NCBI GenBank assembly: GCA_964554365.1
Contig: CAZKOJ010000003.1
Span: 1-64,000 of the forward strand
Length of the DNA stretch: 64,000 nt
Direction: 5' to 3'
From: Clostridium_AM sp964554365
GTDB taxonomy: Bacteria > Bacillota > Clostridia > Clostridiales > Clostridiaceae
The translations under genes were made by a program, and so were the position numbers. This document shows positions 1-8,982 of the stretch, piece by piece (within the stretch, counting starts at the first letter, position 1; each line of letters starts with the position of its first letter). Under the pieces are notes generated by a model that was not told the DNA's origin, made no database searches, and saw only the letters and a list, made by a program, of their open reading frames with translations.

Positions 1-2
1 TG

Positions 3-491
3 CAGCTTGTATATAAAAAGAATAAGGTCTCCTGTATATCACCAGCAATTATTTATGAAAATAATATATATAAGATGTGGTATGTTACTTATGATCCTCA
101 ATTAAAAGTAGTGTATACTGAAAGTACTGATGCATTAAATTGGTCTGCTATTAAAACTGTAAATTTAAATTTTTATACAGATTTTCATCCATGGCATATA
201 GATATTACAAGAACTGATAAAGGTTATGAAATGCTTGTAAGTAATTATTTTAAACGTTTTGGTAACAATATATTGTCTTATTCTCTATCAAGTAATGGCA
301 TAGACTTTTCTATTCCTAAAACTATACTAAAACCTTCATCTGAAAAATCTGCATGGGATAATAAAATGATATATAAATCATCTTTAGTTAAAGTAGATAG
401 TAAATATAAAATTTATTATTCTGCAATGAGTGAAAAAAGCAAATGGCATATTGGTTTATCAGAAATAGATTCATCTTTTTTAACTGACTAA
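3..491 (+). CDS. Partial beta-propeller / glycosidase-like protein (5' end outside window)
   Basis: The reading frame is open from the left edge of the window to a stop at 489-491, so only the C-terminal ~160 residues are present; the internal ATG at 75 is not a convincing start. The fragment carries repeated aromatic strands such as NIYKMWYVTYD and YKIYYSAMSEKSKWHIGLSE. These are the blade pattern of GH32/GH43/GH130-like five-bladed propellers, often sugar-active or deacetylase-associated proteins. The exact family and substrate cannot be read from this part. Confidence 0.6.
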   Translation, partial: QLVYKKNKVSCISPAIIYENNIYKMWYVTYDPQLKVVYTESTDALNWSAIKTVNLNFYTDFHPWHIDITRTDKGYEMLVSNYFKRFGNNILSYSLSSNGIDFSIPKTILKPSSEKSAWDNKMIYKSSLVKVDSKYKIYYSAMSEKSKWHIGLSEIDSSFLTD

Positions 492-540
492 AATGTGAAC
501 TTGCATTTGGTATAACTTTTCTGTTCCACATCGTATACAC

Positions 541-565
541 TGTCTACTTGACAGGGGGCAGTTCA
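541..565 (-). mobile_element. Solitary IS3-family-like terminal inverted repeat
   Basis: Read on the minus strand from 565, the DNA begins TGAACTGCCCCCTGTCAAG and continues TAGACA. This resembles the terminal repeats of IS3/IS150-group insertion sequences, which start TGAACTG or TGTACTG, then C-rich, then GACA. No transposase or second end is visible nearby, so it is probably a solo remnant. The similarity is from memory of the family, not from a search. Confidence 0.35.
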
Positions 566-684
566 TTCTATAGCGTACATTTTATATTCAGATGGAGACT
601 ATTTGACGCTTAAATGTATTAATAAATTGGTATTATTTTGAATATTATATTAATGGTTATCAATTTTGCTTAGAAGGTGTTTTC

Positions 685-816
685 ATGGAAGCAAAGATAT
701 TTATGTCATTATGGCAGTTAAGTAAGGCCCTTTTAGGTACTTTTTTACTTGGAATCGTACTTGGCATCATAATAGGAAGCTTACTATTTTTAAAATTTAA
801 AAGGTATTTTAGATAG
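685..816 (+). CDS. Small single-pass membrane protein (43 aa)
   Basis: A 43-residue ORF starts at ATG 685 with an AGAAGGTG ribosome-binding site at 672-679 and ends with TAG at 814-816. After a short polar N-terminus comes one hydrophobic segment (about residues 14-36) containing small-residue GxxxG-type spacing (GTFLLGIVLGIIIGS), then a basic tail KFKRYFR. The composition fits a real membrane micro-protein. I do not recognise a family. It lies alone between a divergent gene and the broken IS end. Confidence 0.5.
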   Translation: MEAKIFMSLWQLSKALLGTFLLGIVLGIIIGSLLFLKFKRYFR

Positions 817-917
817 AATAATAGTAAATGAGGGTAAGCCTCCTAAGATAGAGTATAAATTGGAGTACAAAATTTTAATCAATATAAATACAAATTATAT
901 GAATAATTAGAAGTTTA

Positions 918-947
918 CAAACACAATTGTATTACTCATTGTGTTTG
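918..947 (-). terminator. Hairpin downstream of the aldo-keto reductase
   Basis: CAAACACAA and TTGTGTTTG pair as a 9-bp stem around a 12-nt loop, about 90 nt past the stop of the minus-strand reductase operon. There is no clean T-tract, so termination strength is uncertain. Confidence 0.4.
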
Positions 948-1038
948 CTCCATCTGTTCAATATTACCATATATCATAAAATCTTGAAATATTCCTACTT
1001 AATCTTGATATCGAAGAAGTAAAACCGTATTTTTATAG

Positions 1039-2115
1039 TTATATAAGTGAGTTTCTAACATGGATTTCTACCAATACTTTTATCATCTGCACGGTTTCAG
1101 GTATATTTATTGCACGTGGACATTTTTTTACACATGACATATCTGTGCATTTTTTACATTGTGCAGCACTTTCATTTATACTAAGATCAAGTTTTCTAAG
1201 CGCCCAGTAGTCCTTACCGAGGAAATAATAATTGTACTGCCTGAAAATTATATGTATTTCAGTACCATATATACATCTGCACCTTTGACATCTGTCGCAT
1301 GGAATTGGCAAAAAACTCTTTTCAAGCAGTGACATTACTTGTGAAAAGGTGGGGCGATTATAATTTTTAGGTTCTTTTAGCATTGCCTGGTTTACTTGTT
1401 CATTGGTTCCCATACCTATTAATGCACTTGATATAGGATATGAAAGTACACCGGATAAAAGTGTTTGAATCGGGAAGAAGGATGGCAGTATCCCTGCTGC
1501 ATATACCTTATTGAGAATGAATCCTTTTTGTCTAAACAACGGTTCTGACTCTATTCGGTCAAGCATACCTCTTTCAAGAATATTTCCACTACCCTGAAGT
1601 ACATCCACTCTCTTGTCTTTTACACCTCTTAATAGTATGTCATAGTAGTGTGAGGCAATTCCTGTGAATTTTATTCTACCTTCTGCTTTCAGTTCATTTA
1701 ATGCATCCACAGCACCGGAACTCCCAAAGGTAACCTCCTCATTCCCTTCATCAACCTGATGTACAAAATAAATATCCGCATAAGTATCAAGATTTTCACA
1801 GGACTTATGTACCGCATTATACATCTCATCTCCATTAAAGAATCTTGACTTATCTGATATAATAATCTTTTCTCTGCCTATTAGAGCCGCAAATCTGCCC
1901 AGTTTTATCTCTGCATCTCCATATTCAGGAACAATTGCTGTATCAAAAAGATTACAGCCAAGCTTGAATGCATGCTTCATTATACTTATTGCAGTTTCTT
2001 CATCCGGGCTGTAGTAATGGGGCAATACAGGAACATTTCCGCTAAGTATAGGGATTGTTCCAAAGGCTATTTCAGATACCACAAGTCCAGTACTGCCTAA
2101 ATTTCTGTATCTCAT
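1039..2115 (-). CDS. Aldo/keto reductase with C-terminal iron-sulfur domain
   Basis: 358 aa. Residues ~1-260 form an AKR barrel with the catalytic tetrad in its usual places: D58, Y65, K89 and H119 (YFVHQVD). The C-terminal ~90 residues carry eight cysteines in two groups (C273, C276, C279, C281; C320, C323, C328, C332), the pattern of ferredoxin-type [4Fe-4S] sites in the anaerobic AKR subfamily. An NAD(P)H-linked oxidoreductase coupled to an FeS carrier is likely; the substrate is unknown. The ATG overlaps the stop of the LRR gene by ATGA, implying translational coupling as last gene of a dus-LRR-AKR operon. Confidence 0.88.
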   Translation of the reverse strand: MRYRNLGSTGLVVSEIAFGTIPILSGNVPVLPHYYSPDEETAISIMKHAFKLGCNLFDTAIVPEYGDAEIKLGRFAALIGREKIIISDKSRFFNGDEMYNAVHKSCENLDTYADIYFVHQVDEGNEEVTFGSSGAVDALNELKAEGRIKFTGIASHYYDILLRGVKDKRVDVLQGSGNILERGMLDRIESEPLFRQKGFILNKVYAAGILPSFFPIQTLLSGVLSYPISSALIGMGTNEQVNQAMLKEPKNYNRPTFSQVMSLLEKSFLPIPCDRCQRCRCIYGTEIHIIFRQYNYYFLGKDYWALRKLDLSINESAAQCKKCTDMSCVKKCPRAINIPETVQMIKVLVEIHVRNSLI

Positions 2116-5100
2116 AGGCTGCCAAAACTGAAGGAATCAGCTTTCACCGAAACACCTTCTAGGAGGTGTTTTGTATCAAGTTTTGAGCACCATGCAAATG
2201 CTCTTGCATCTATCATTTCAAGCCCTTCTGGAAAATTTATTTCTGTTAGTTCGTAACAAAATGCAAAAGCCTCTCTTCCTACTATTTTAAGAGTGGATGG
2301 CAGCGAAACTTTTTGTAAGCTTTTGCATCTGTAAAATGTCTTTTCTGGAATTTCAGTTATGCCTTCTGGTATGGCAATACTTTTTAGTGATGAGCAATAT
2401 TCAAATGCTCTCATTCCTATAAATTCAAGCTTATCTGAAAGCTCTACATTTTCTAATGAAGAACACCCTGAAAATGCAAATTTTTCTATCCTTTTTACAT
2501 TACATGCATTTTTCACCGAAACAAGCCATTTGCAATGTTCAAAGGCACTCTTGCCAATTATAGCAGTATCCTTTGTCAATGTTATATTTGTAAGTAAATT
2601 ACCATCTTTAAACACATTATCGTAAATCTCAGTTATTCCATCTGGCAAAATCAAATTGCTAATATTTCCTGTACACTCAACAAGAACATCACCTTCATCT
2701 GTTTTAAAACAGTTTAAGCAATCCATAAAAATCTGTTTTACACTTGGAGGTAGAATTTCATCATTCCTATTTGAAATTCCTGTTAGTCTATACTCTTTGC
2801 CGTCAGCAGTGGTTATCTTTTTTAAATTAATACAATTTCTGAATGCATATTCTTCTGAAACTGTTTTGGAGGAAGAAAAGATAATTCCTGTAAGTGCATA
2901 GCAGTTTGCAAAAGCCCAGCCTGAAACTATTTTAACATAATCAGGGATTACTACATCCCCCTGACACAAAGAGGCATCAATTAGTATGTTATTTACAATT
3001 ACCATAGGTGTAATAGTTCTTTGTTTTTCTAACCATGCTGTATTATGAAAAGCTCTTTCACCAATATAATCCACGCTTTCAGGTATATATGTTTCTTCAA
3101 GGTTCATAGCATCCTTAAAAACTTCACGTTCAATTGTTTTAATTCCTTCTGGAATATGTAATATGCAACCTTTATCATTGTATCCAAATAGTGAAAGATT
3201 TTCATCTATATTAAAACAGCTCATTGCACTATTGTATATGGACTTTACGCTGTCTGGAATATGTTTTTCAAAAATCACTGAATATTGTTCGGTAATATAT
3301 TTCTTCTCACCAATACCTATTATTTTAAGGGCAGTACATCCTGCAAAGGCATAACTTCCATATCGCAACCCCTCATCTGACAAAATTACTTCTTCTAGAC
3401 TGCCGCAGTCCTCAAAAGCATGGGCAGCAACATAAGTGTCTGCATCTAGTGAAATGCTTTTAAGTGAATTACAGCCACAAAAAGCACTGATCCCTATGGA
3501 TTTAATATTAGAAAAATCAAAATCCCGAAGTAGAGCACATTCGCTAAAACAACTGTCACCTATATATTGCAGTTCTTTGTATTTACAGACTTCAAGAGTA
3601 GTACATCCACAAAATGCCTCTTTTCCCAAAGATAGTGTTCCTTCAAGCATGACATTTTTTAAGCTTACACAATATGAGAATGCTCCTTCTCCTATATCTT
3701 GTGCATTACCCGACACTTTGGTAAGGGACACACACTTTTCAAATGCTTTTCTGCTAATATCTTTTATCAATGATGGAAAATTAATCTCTTTTATATTTTT
3801 ACATCCACTAAATGCACCATCGCCTATAGCTACAAGACTTTTAGGAAATCTTATGCTAGTTATACTGTCATTTCCTGCAAAAGCATAAGGCGAAATACTT
3901 ACTACACCTTCTGGAATAATAACATCCTGCGTACAATACTTACCGTCAACAACGGTACCTGATATTATGACAAGTGGTGAACTATTTCTTAAGTTATCCA
4001 AAAATGCAGTTTTTCTAAAAGCATCTGCTTGTATGTCTGTGCAGTTTATCTCCATATCCTCAAGTTTTTTACAACCACTAAATGCGTTTTTACCTATATG
4101 TATGGCCTCTGAGGTCGGAACCTGAGATATAACACTGCACCCATAAAATGCATTGTCGGATATATGTGTAATTTCACCCTGGGATCTAACATTTTCTAGG
4201 GATGTGCAATATGAAAAAACCCCTTCTTCTAGTATAGCTACGCCACTAGGAAGTGTTATGCTTTTAAGTGAAGTACATCCACAAAAACCTCTTGAACCAA
4301 TTCGTATAAGTGATTTAGGAAATGTTACTGAGGTAATCTTAGCATTACCATAAAATGCACCGCCTGCAATGGCAGTTATTCCATCAGGAATTACAATATT
4401 TCCTGAAAGTTCACTTCCATCTATGAATATATTACTAGCTTCCATATTTTGCACCATCTCTTTTATATAAATACTGTCTTCAAAGGCATTTCTGCCAATA
4501 TATTCAATGGTGGAAGGAAAATTAACGTACTTAAGAGAAGGACATCTAAATGCGAATTTGTCACCTATATACTTAACTCCTTCACCAAAAGTCAGCTTCC
4601 TTAGTTTATTACACTGTGAAAAAATATCTGTTCCACACTCTTTCAAATCACAGTTTATTGTTGCCGACTTCATACCTGTTGCTGTAAATACATTATTACC
4701 AAGTTTACATAAAGATTTTATCAATGTTATTTCCTTTAAAGAAAAGCATTTATAGAATGCCATGTCACCTATACTTATCAGTTTTTCTGGCAGATGAACA
4801 TTTTTCAGTGAACTACATCCATAGAAAGCTAGGCTGCCTATTTCTTTCAAATTGCTTCCAAATAGCACCTCATTCAAATTTCTACACCTATTAAATGCTG
4901 ATTTTTCTATTGTATTAAGTGATTCTGGCAAATCTACACATATAAGCTTTACACAATTTTCAAATGCTGATTTGCCAATATATTCCAATACTTCTTTAAG
5001 ATTGATTGTCTGTAAAAGTAGACAATCAGCAAATGCTTCTTCACGAATTTCTCTTATGGAATCTGGTAAAATCACTCTACCAACTACTTCATTACGTGAA

Positions 5101-6152
5101 AATGCTTTTTCACCAATTACTGTTATACCATCTGGTACAACCACCCTTTCTTCGTTTCCTCTGTACTGCATCAATGTAGTTCCACTAATAAAAAAGTTAT
5201 TTAGTATCTGTGAATGAATTGTGCGTACTATTCTAGGCATGCTCTCATAAGATGTATCTGGCAGACCTTTAAGTTCATATGTACTTCCATCAGATAATGT
5301 AACATATTTTAGTGTTGTACAGTTTTTGAAGGCATCGTGACTTATATTTACATTTACACTGGCAAATTCTATTCTTTCTAAATTAATACAATTTCTAAAT
5401 GCCTTGCTTCCAATATCAGTTAACGTTTCAGGCAGCTTTACGGACATTATACCTTTTTTGTCAAAAAAACAACTCTTGGAAATAGCTGTTATTCCATTTG
5501 GTATCTCTACATCCTTAACATTTATAAGGAATTTTAGTAGCATATCATCATGAATCTCCATCATCCTATATATATCGATGGCAATTGCTTTAACTACAGG
5601 ATGTACATTAGAATGTGAAGATATGACCTCAATCACACTTTCAATATTACAAATAGTTCCATCTGATAAGCTTATCTTAGAGATTTTGCTACAGCCTGTA
5701 AATACATCGCAAACACAGGATAAATCTAAATCACTGGAAATTTCTATTTCTCTTAAATTTACATCATTTGAAAACACCTGCTTGCCAAACTTTGTAACCC
5801 CTGGCATAGAAATTTGCTCAAGGCTGTCGCAGTATAAAAATGCACAGCTCTCAAGACTTTTAACTGCAGCAGGTAGTTCTACACTATGTAAAGAATGACA
5901 GCGATGGAAAGCATATTCGCCTATTTGGGTAAGTTTTGAAGGGAAGTTGATTTTTTTCAATTTTCTACATCCCTTAAACGCAGCATCCATAATCTCTGTT
6001 ATAGTTTCAGGAAGAATAACCTGTTCAATAGAGGCACATCCCTTGAAGGCTCCTTTGCCTATTATCTTAACTTTGTCTGGAATCTTAACAAACGCATTTC
6101 TAAGTGTATATGCTTCTAAAATTCCATCCTGAATAATAAATCCATCTTCCAT
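2112..6152 (-). CDS. Giant LRR_5 (BspA-like) leucine-rich repeat protein
   Basis: 1346 aa built almost entirely of ~23-residue BspA/LRR_5 repeats (pattern I-x-x-x-AF-x-x-C-x-x-L-x-x-I-x-L-P). Longer spacers such as DGTICN and SDGSTYEL recur as superrepeat boundaries. The N-terminus (MEDGFIIQDGILEAY) has no signal peptide, and there is no visible C-terminal anchor or cell-wall-binding domain. Unlike most surface BspA proteins it therefore looks cytoplasmic. The ATG overlaps the dus stop (TAATG) and the stop overlaps the AKR start (ATGA). Such repeats usually bind proteins; the partner is unknown. Its many cysteines sit at the conserved LRR_5 position. Confidence 0.9.
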   Translation of the reverse strand: MEDGFIIQDGILEAYTLRNAFVKIPDKVKIIGKGAFKGCASIEQVILPETITEIMDAAFKGCRKLKKINFPSKLTQIGEYAFHRCHSLHSVELPAAVKSLESCAFLYCDSLEQISMPGVTKFGKQVFSNDVNLREIEISSDLDLSCVCDVFTGCSKISKISLSDGTICNIESVIEVISSHSNVHPVVKAIAIDIYRMMEIHDDMLLKFLINVKDVEIPNGITAISKSCFFDKKGIMSVKLPETLTDIGSKAFRNCINLERIEFASVNVNISHDAFKNCTTLKYVTLSDGSTYELKGLPDTSYESMPRIVRTIHSQILNNFFISGTTLMQYRGNEERVVVPDGITVIGEKAFSRNEVVGRVILPDSIREIREEAFADCLLLQTINLKEVLEYIGKSAFENCVKLICVDLPESLNTIEKSAFNRCRNLNEVLFGSNLKEIGSLAFYGCSSLKNVHLPEKLISIGDMAFYKCFSLKEITLIKSLCKLGNNVFTATGMKSATINCDLKECGTDIFSQCNKLRKLTFGEGVKYIGDKFAFRCPSLKYVNFPSTIEYIGRNAFEDSIYIKEMVQNMEASNIFIDGSELSGNIVIPDGITAIAGGAFYGNAKITSVTFPKSLIRIGSRGFCGCTSLKSITLPSGVAILEEGVFSYCTSLENVRSQGEITHISDNAFYGCSVISQVPTSEAIHIGKNAFSGCKKLEDMEINCTDIQADAFRKTAFLDNLRNSSPLVIISGTVVDGKYCTQDVIIPEGVVSISPYAFAGNDSITSIRFPKSLVAIGDGAFSGCKNIKEINFPSLIKDISRKAFEKCVSLTKVSGNAQDIGEGAFSYCVSLKNVMLEGTLSLGKEAFCGCTTLEVCKYKELQYIGDSCFSECALLRDFDFSNIKSIGISAFCGCNSLKSISLDADTYVAAHAFEDCGSLEEVILSDEGLRYGSYAFAGCTALKIIGIGEKKYITEQYSVIFEKHIPDSVKSIYNSAMSCFNIDENLSLFGYNDKGCILHIPEGIKTIEREVFKDAMNLEETYIPESVDYIGERAFHNTAWLEKQRTITPMVIVNNILIDASLCQGDVVIPDYVKIVSGWAFANCYALTGIIFSSSKTVSEEYAFRNCINLKKITTADGKEYRLTGISNRNDEILPPSVKQIFMDCLNCFKTDEGDVLVECTGNISNLILPDGITEIYDNVFKDGNLLTNITLTKDTAIIGKSAFEHCKWLVSVKNACNVKRIEKFAFSGCSSLENVELSDKLEFIGMRAFEYCSSLKSIAIPEGITEIPEKTFYRCKSLQKVSLPSTLKIVGREAFAFCYELTEINFPEGLEMIDARAFAWCSKLDTKHLLEGVSVKADSFSFGSL

Positions 6153-7111
6153 TATGACCTCTCACTCTCTTTATAAAAAATTTCTTTCAAAATATCACTA
6201 AGCTCTGTTATATTGCCGCATTTATATAATTCAGTTTTATATTGGTTGCTTCTTTTTTCTCCTCTCATTAAGAAAGAAGCAAACTTTTTGATATAAGAAA
6301 TGGTAAAGATCTCGTCATAGTACTTTGCTGCTAAATTAATCTGTTCAGATATTATGGTGTATTTATCCTTTTTAATCTCAATGCGCGCAAGTTCACTGAA
6401 TATAAAGGGATTTTCAAGAGCGTATCTTGCAATCATCACACCATCTGCTCCTGTAAGGTTCATCATTTTCTCAGCATCTTCCTTTGAAAAAATACCGCCA
6501 TTTGCAATTACAGGTATTCTAACCACTGATTTTACCTGTTCTATTTGGTCATAAAAAGGAGTGCCCTGATACATCATATTCCCGCTTCTGCCATGTACAG
6601 TAATCATATCTACTCCTGAATCCTCACACATTTTTGCAAATTCTGCTGCAATCATTGCATCTTCTTTAATTCCTACACGTATTTTAACAGTAATTGCTTT
6701 ACCACTTTTTTTACAACCTTTAATAATGGATGAGGCTCTTTTAAGATCCCCAAGCAGTGCACTGCCTTGCCCACTTTTAAAAACATTTGGTACTGGACAG
6801 CCCATATTGATATCTATTATATCAAATTCTTCAAAATAATCACTTCTTGCCATTTTCTCCATTATCCTTGGGTCAGAACCCACTAATTGGGCAGCCTTTA
6901 TCTTTTCTTTTGATGTTGTAAAAAGCAGTTTCTGCGTTGCTTTATCTTTATATTTAAGTGCGTTACAGTTTACCATCTCTGTATAACAGAGTCCTGCCCC
7001 TAGTTCGCTGCACAAAATTCTAAAAGGATAACATGTATATCCGGCAAGTGGTGCCATAAGAACATTATATGGTATAATTATATTGCCAAGTCTTAATTCT
7101 TTTATCTCCAA
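6152..7111 (-). CDS. dusB: tRNA-dihydrouridine synthase (DusB type)
   Basis: 319 aa FMN-dependent TIM barrel that reduces uridine to dihydrouridine in the tRNA D-loop. The N-terminal MAPLAGYTCYPFR, the active-site DINMGCPV with the general-acid cysteine C105, ITVKIRVG, ITVHGRS and IANGGI (flavin phosphate binding) are all present. The usual KVxxxxAG after the cysteine is replaced by NVFKSGQGSALL, a mild divergence. It is the first gene of the coupled dus-LRR-AKR set. The paralogue type (B versus other bacterial Dus) is a best guess. Confidence 0.85.
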   Translation of the reverse strand: MEIKELRLGNIIIPYNVLMAPLAGYTCYPFRILCSELGAGLCYTEMVNCNALKYKDKATQKLLFTTSKEKIKAAQLVGSDPRIMEKMARSDYFEEFDIIDINMGCPVPNVFKSGQGSALLGDLKRASSIIKGCKKSGKAITVKIRVGIKEDAMIAAEFAKMCEDSGVDMITVHGRSGNMMYQGTPFYDQIEQVKSVVRIPVIANGGIFSKEDAEKMMNLTGADGVMIARYALENPFIFSELARIEIKKDKYTIISEQINLAAKYYDEIFTISYIKKFASFLMRGEKRSNQYKTELYKCGNITELSDILKEIFYKESERS

Positions 7112-7299
7112 ATGGTACTATCTCCCTTACAAATATATTTGCTTATTTAATCTGCTTAAAATAATTAAGCTTTTACCTGTTTTTTTCTTATGTATCCCCT
7201 AAAATTATATATCTGATTTTTCTTTAGCCTTCTTTTTTGATTTCAACAAGGTTTTCGGCAATTTTCCATTATACACCTTCTAAAGGCTCCAATTTCCCA

Positions 7300-7314
7300 T
7301 TATTAGCCTAATAA
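7300..7314. promoter_or_regulatory. 15-bp palindrome upstream of dus
   Basis: TTATTAG-C-CTAATAA is a perfect 7-1-7 inverted repeat ~190 nt upstream of the dus start, in the greA-dus gap. The same palindrome, with a different centre base, lies upstream of greA at 7982-7996. Both sit next to an AATTTCCC/CTTTCCT flank in the same orientation, which suggests a shared regulator or a duplicated upstream region. No known regulator motif is recognised. Confidence 0.4.
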
Positions 7315-7365
7315 ATAGCTTTTAAATATATATCTATGCTTTTTAAAAATAAGACTTATAAACTC

Positions 7366-7830
7366 TTATAATATTTCTAATATTTCTACTGTATATTTTT
7401 CACTTGGAGCATTAATTTCAACTATATCTCCAACCTTTTTGCTTATTAATTCCTTTCCTAAATCTGATTCTATACTTATAAGCATATTTTCTGGGTCTGA
7501 ATCCATAGTAGTTACTAATGATACAATTGCTTCATCTTCATCCTCTATAAATTTAATTCTAAATTTACTATTAACCCACAGTATTGATTCATCTACATTT
7601 TTATCATCTATTACAGTTGCAGTTGAAATCATACTTAATAAATATTGAATTCTATTATCATTTGCTCTATAGTTTGCGCAAGCTTCTTTATACTCTGCAT
7701 TTTCCGACCTATCGCCATGTGCAGCAGCTACTAATTTTTCCCTTGCTATTTCAGCTCTTTTTACGGTCATTCTATATTCTAATTCCTCTTTTAATTTATT
7801 GATATTTTCTTCTGTTAGTATATTTTTCAT
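7366..7830 (-). CDS. greA: Transcription elongation factor GreA
   Basis: 154 aa. GreA enters the RNA polymerase secondary channel and stimulates cleavage of backtracked RNA. The N-terminal coiled coil carries the tip loop HGDRSENAEYKEA, with the catalytic acidic pair D40 and E43. The C-terminal FKBP-like domain (about 80-154) has the typical SDLGKELISKKVGDIVEI. An ATG preceded by GGGAGG is the start. It is monocistronic on the minus strand. Length and motifs match the family; it could be one of several Gre paralogues. Confidence 0.9.
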   Translation of the reverse strand: MKNILTEENINKLKEELEYRMTVKRAEIAREKLVAAAHGDRSENAEYKEACANYRANDNRIQYLLSMISTATVIDDKNVDESILWVNSKFRIKFIEDEDEAIVSLVTTMDSDPENMLISIESDLGKELISKKVGDIVEINAPSEKYTVEILEIL

Positions 7831-7926
7831 ATGAAGATAAACCTCCCTGAGATATATTATGCTACTATTATATAATATATAGGAAAAAATAAAAATTGCT
7901 TTATTCAGTACCTTTTATTCTTATGG

Positions 7927-7964
7927 ATTAAGGTCTCTATATAATATATTTGTTCTACCTTAAT
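7927..7964. promoter_or_regulatory. Inverted repeat in the greA leader
   Basis: ATTAAGGT and ACCTTAAT form an 8-bp inverted repeat with a 22-nt AT-rich interior, about 100-130 nt upstream of the greA start. It could be a hairpin in a long leader or an operator; no T-tract follows it. Confidence 0.3.
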
Positions 7965-7981
7965 CAAATCTCACTTTCCTA

Positions 7982-7996
7982 TTATTAGTCTAATAA
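7982..7996. promoter_or_regulatory. 15-bp palindrome upstream of greA
   Basis: TTATTAG-T-CTAATAA, the second copy of the 7-1-7 palindrome seen before dus (7300-7314), lies ~160 nt upstream of the greA start. Flanks are also similar (CTTTCCTA before it, TTTTTAATAT after it). Confidence 0.4.
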
Positions 7997-8064
7997 CTAA
8001 TTTTTAATATGTCTCATGTTTATACCATTGTAATCTTGTCAAAAATTTTATCGAGGTGTTAATT

Positions 8065-8495
8065 ATGCAATCAAGCAAAACTTGTCCATCAGTTGAACAA
8101 TATTTAGCCTATCTTTCTATAATAAAAAATCGCTCTGAAAACATCATTTGGAGTATCGTACATACTTACTTATGTTTCTCAATTATATTGCAAACTTAAA
8201 CATGGACCAATTAAACAATGATATTTTATCTGTAGTCGGTAAAGATACTAAAGAACGTAAAATTTTTCTAACACCTGCTGCTAAAAAAGCTATTAATGAT
8301 TGGCTGCATATTAGAAATTCAATTAAAATCTTTAGTAATGCTTCATTTGTATCCAGAAATAATAACCGTATTACTACAAGGTCCATTCAAAATATTGTAA
8401 AAAAATATGTTATTTCTTCTCAACTTGACCCAAAATCTATATCAACACACAAGCTTCGTCATACAGCAGCTACTCTTATGTATAAACATGTTTAG
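8065..8495 (+). pseudogene. Decayed tyrosine recombinase (XerC/D-like)
   Basis: Translation from ATG 8065 gives MQSSKTCPSVEQYLAYLS..., the N-terminal SAM-like domain of a Xer-type integrase, but the frame is lost near 8150 and resumes in the frame of 8148-8495. That frame jumps from LLMFLNYIA straight to NMDQLNNDILSVVGKDTKER, so most of the middle, including the first catalytic arginine, is deleted. Box II HKLRHTAAT survives. Stop TAG follows shortly after MYKHV, so the C-terminal His/Tyr box is gone. Three independent lesions make it non-functional. It marks an old mobile-element insertion. Confidence 0.75.
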
Positions 8496-8561
8496 TTTTC
8501 TACCAAATTATAATTTCTACAATACTTACAAACTTCCTGATGAGTTACTGATCTCCTCTAT

Positions 8562-8957
8562 TTACTCATGTAATATTCTGTCATTCTTTAATTTCTTCAT
8601 TTTGCTAATGATCTTATAAATCCCTATTCCTAATAGTATATAAATAAATATGAACAGTAAACCAGAAGCCACTATATTTACTTCAGCATTTTGTGTTACA
8701 ATTGCTGTTAAAAAATTCAGCGTATAATGTGCACCAATAGCCACTTCCATCCCCAAAATAAGTAAAAATAAACTGAAAATTCTATTTAAATGTGCAATTT
8801 GTGAATCAATATTACTAAACAGTTCAAATTGTCCATCTGATGTTTTCTTTTTCAAATAAATCCACCTGAATACATTTCCAATATATTCAATACCTGTATC
8901 TTTTAAGAATGCTATATAATCTTTACTTTTTTTCATAGTAACAGCATCATCTAGCAT
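8562..8957 (-). pseudogene. C-terminal fragment of a DUF2812 membrane protein
   Basis: 131 aa. MKKSKDYIAFLKDTGIEY, followed by the RWIYLKKKTSDGQFELFSN stretch, matches my memory of the DUF2812 signature; these proteins usually partner PadR-type regulators. Two hydrophobic segments follow (about 62-78 and 95-117) and a basic tail. Family members normally have ~80 extra N-terminal residues that are absent here, and no PadR gene is adjacent, so this looks 5'-truncated. The ATG at 8957 lacks a good ribosome-binding site. Confidence 0.5.
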
Positions 8958-8982
8958 TTCTAGTTTAGAAAGTTTACTATGT

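Noticed and set aside
2359..6132. Several plus-strand ORFs opposite the LRR gene
   Set aside because: They are antisense shadows of the periodic LRR repeats, have no ribosome-binding sites and encode a repetitive reverse pattern of the same codons.
2112..6152. Regularly repeated short DNA segments that might suggest a CRISPR or satellite array
   Set aside because: The period is that of the ~23-residue protein repeat, the units diverge freely at silent sites, and there are no constant repeats with unique spacers.
8407..8619. 70-codon plus-strand ORF after the integrase remnant
   Set aside because: Composition is Phe/Leu/Asn-rich without a start site and overlaps the decayed recombinase in another frame.
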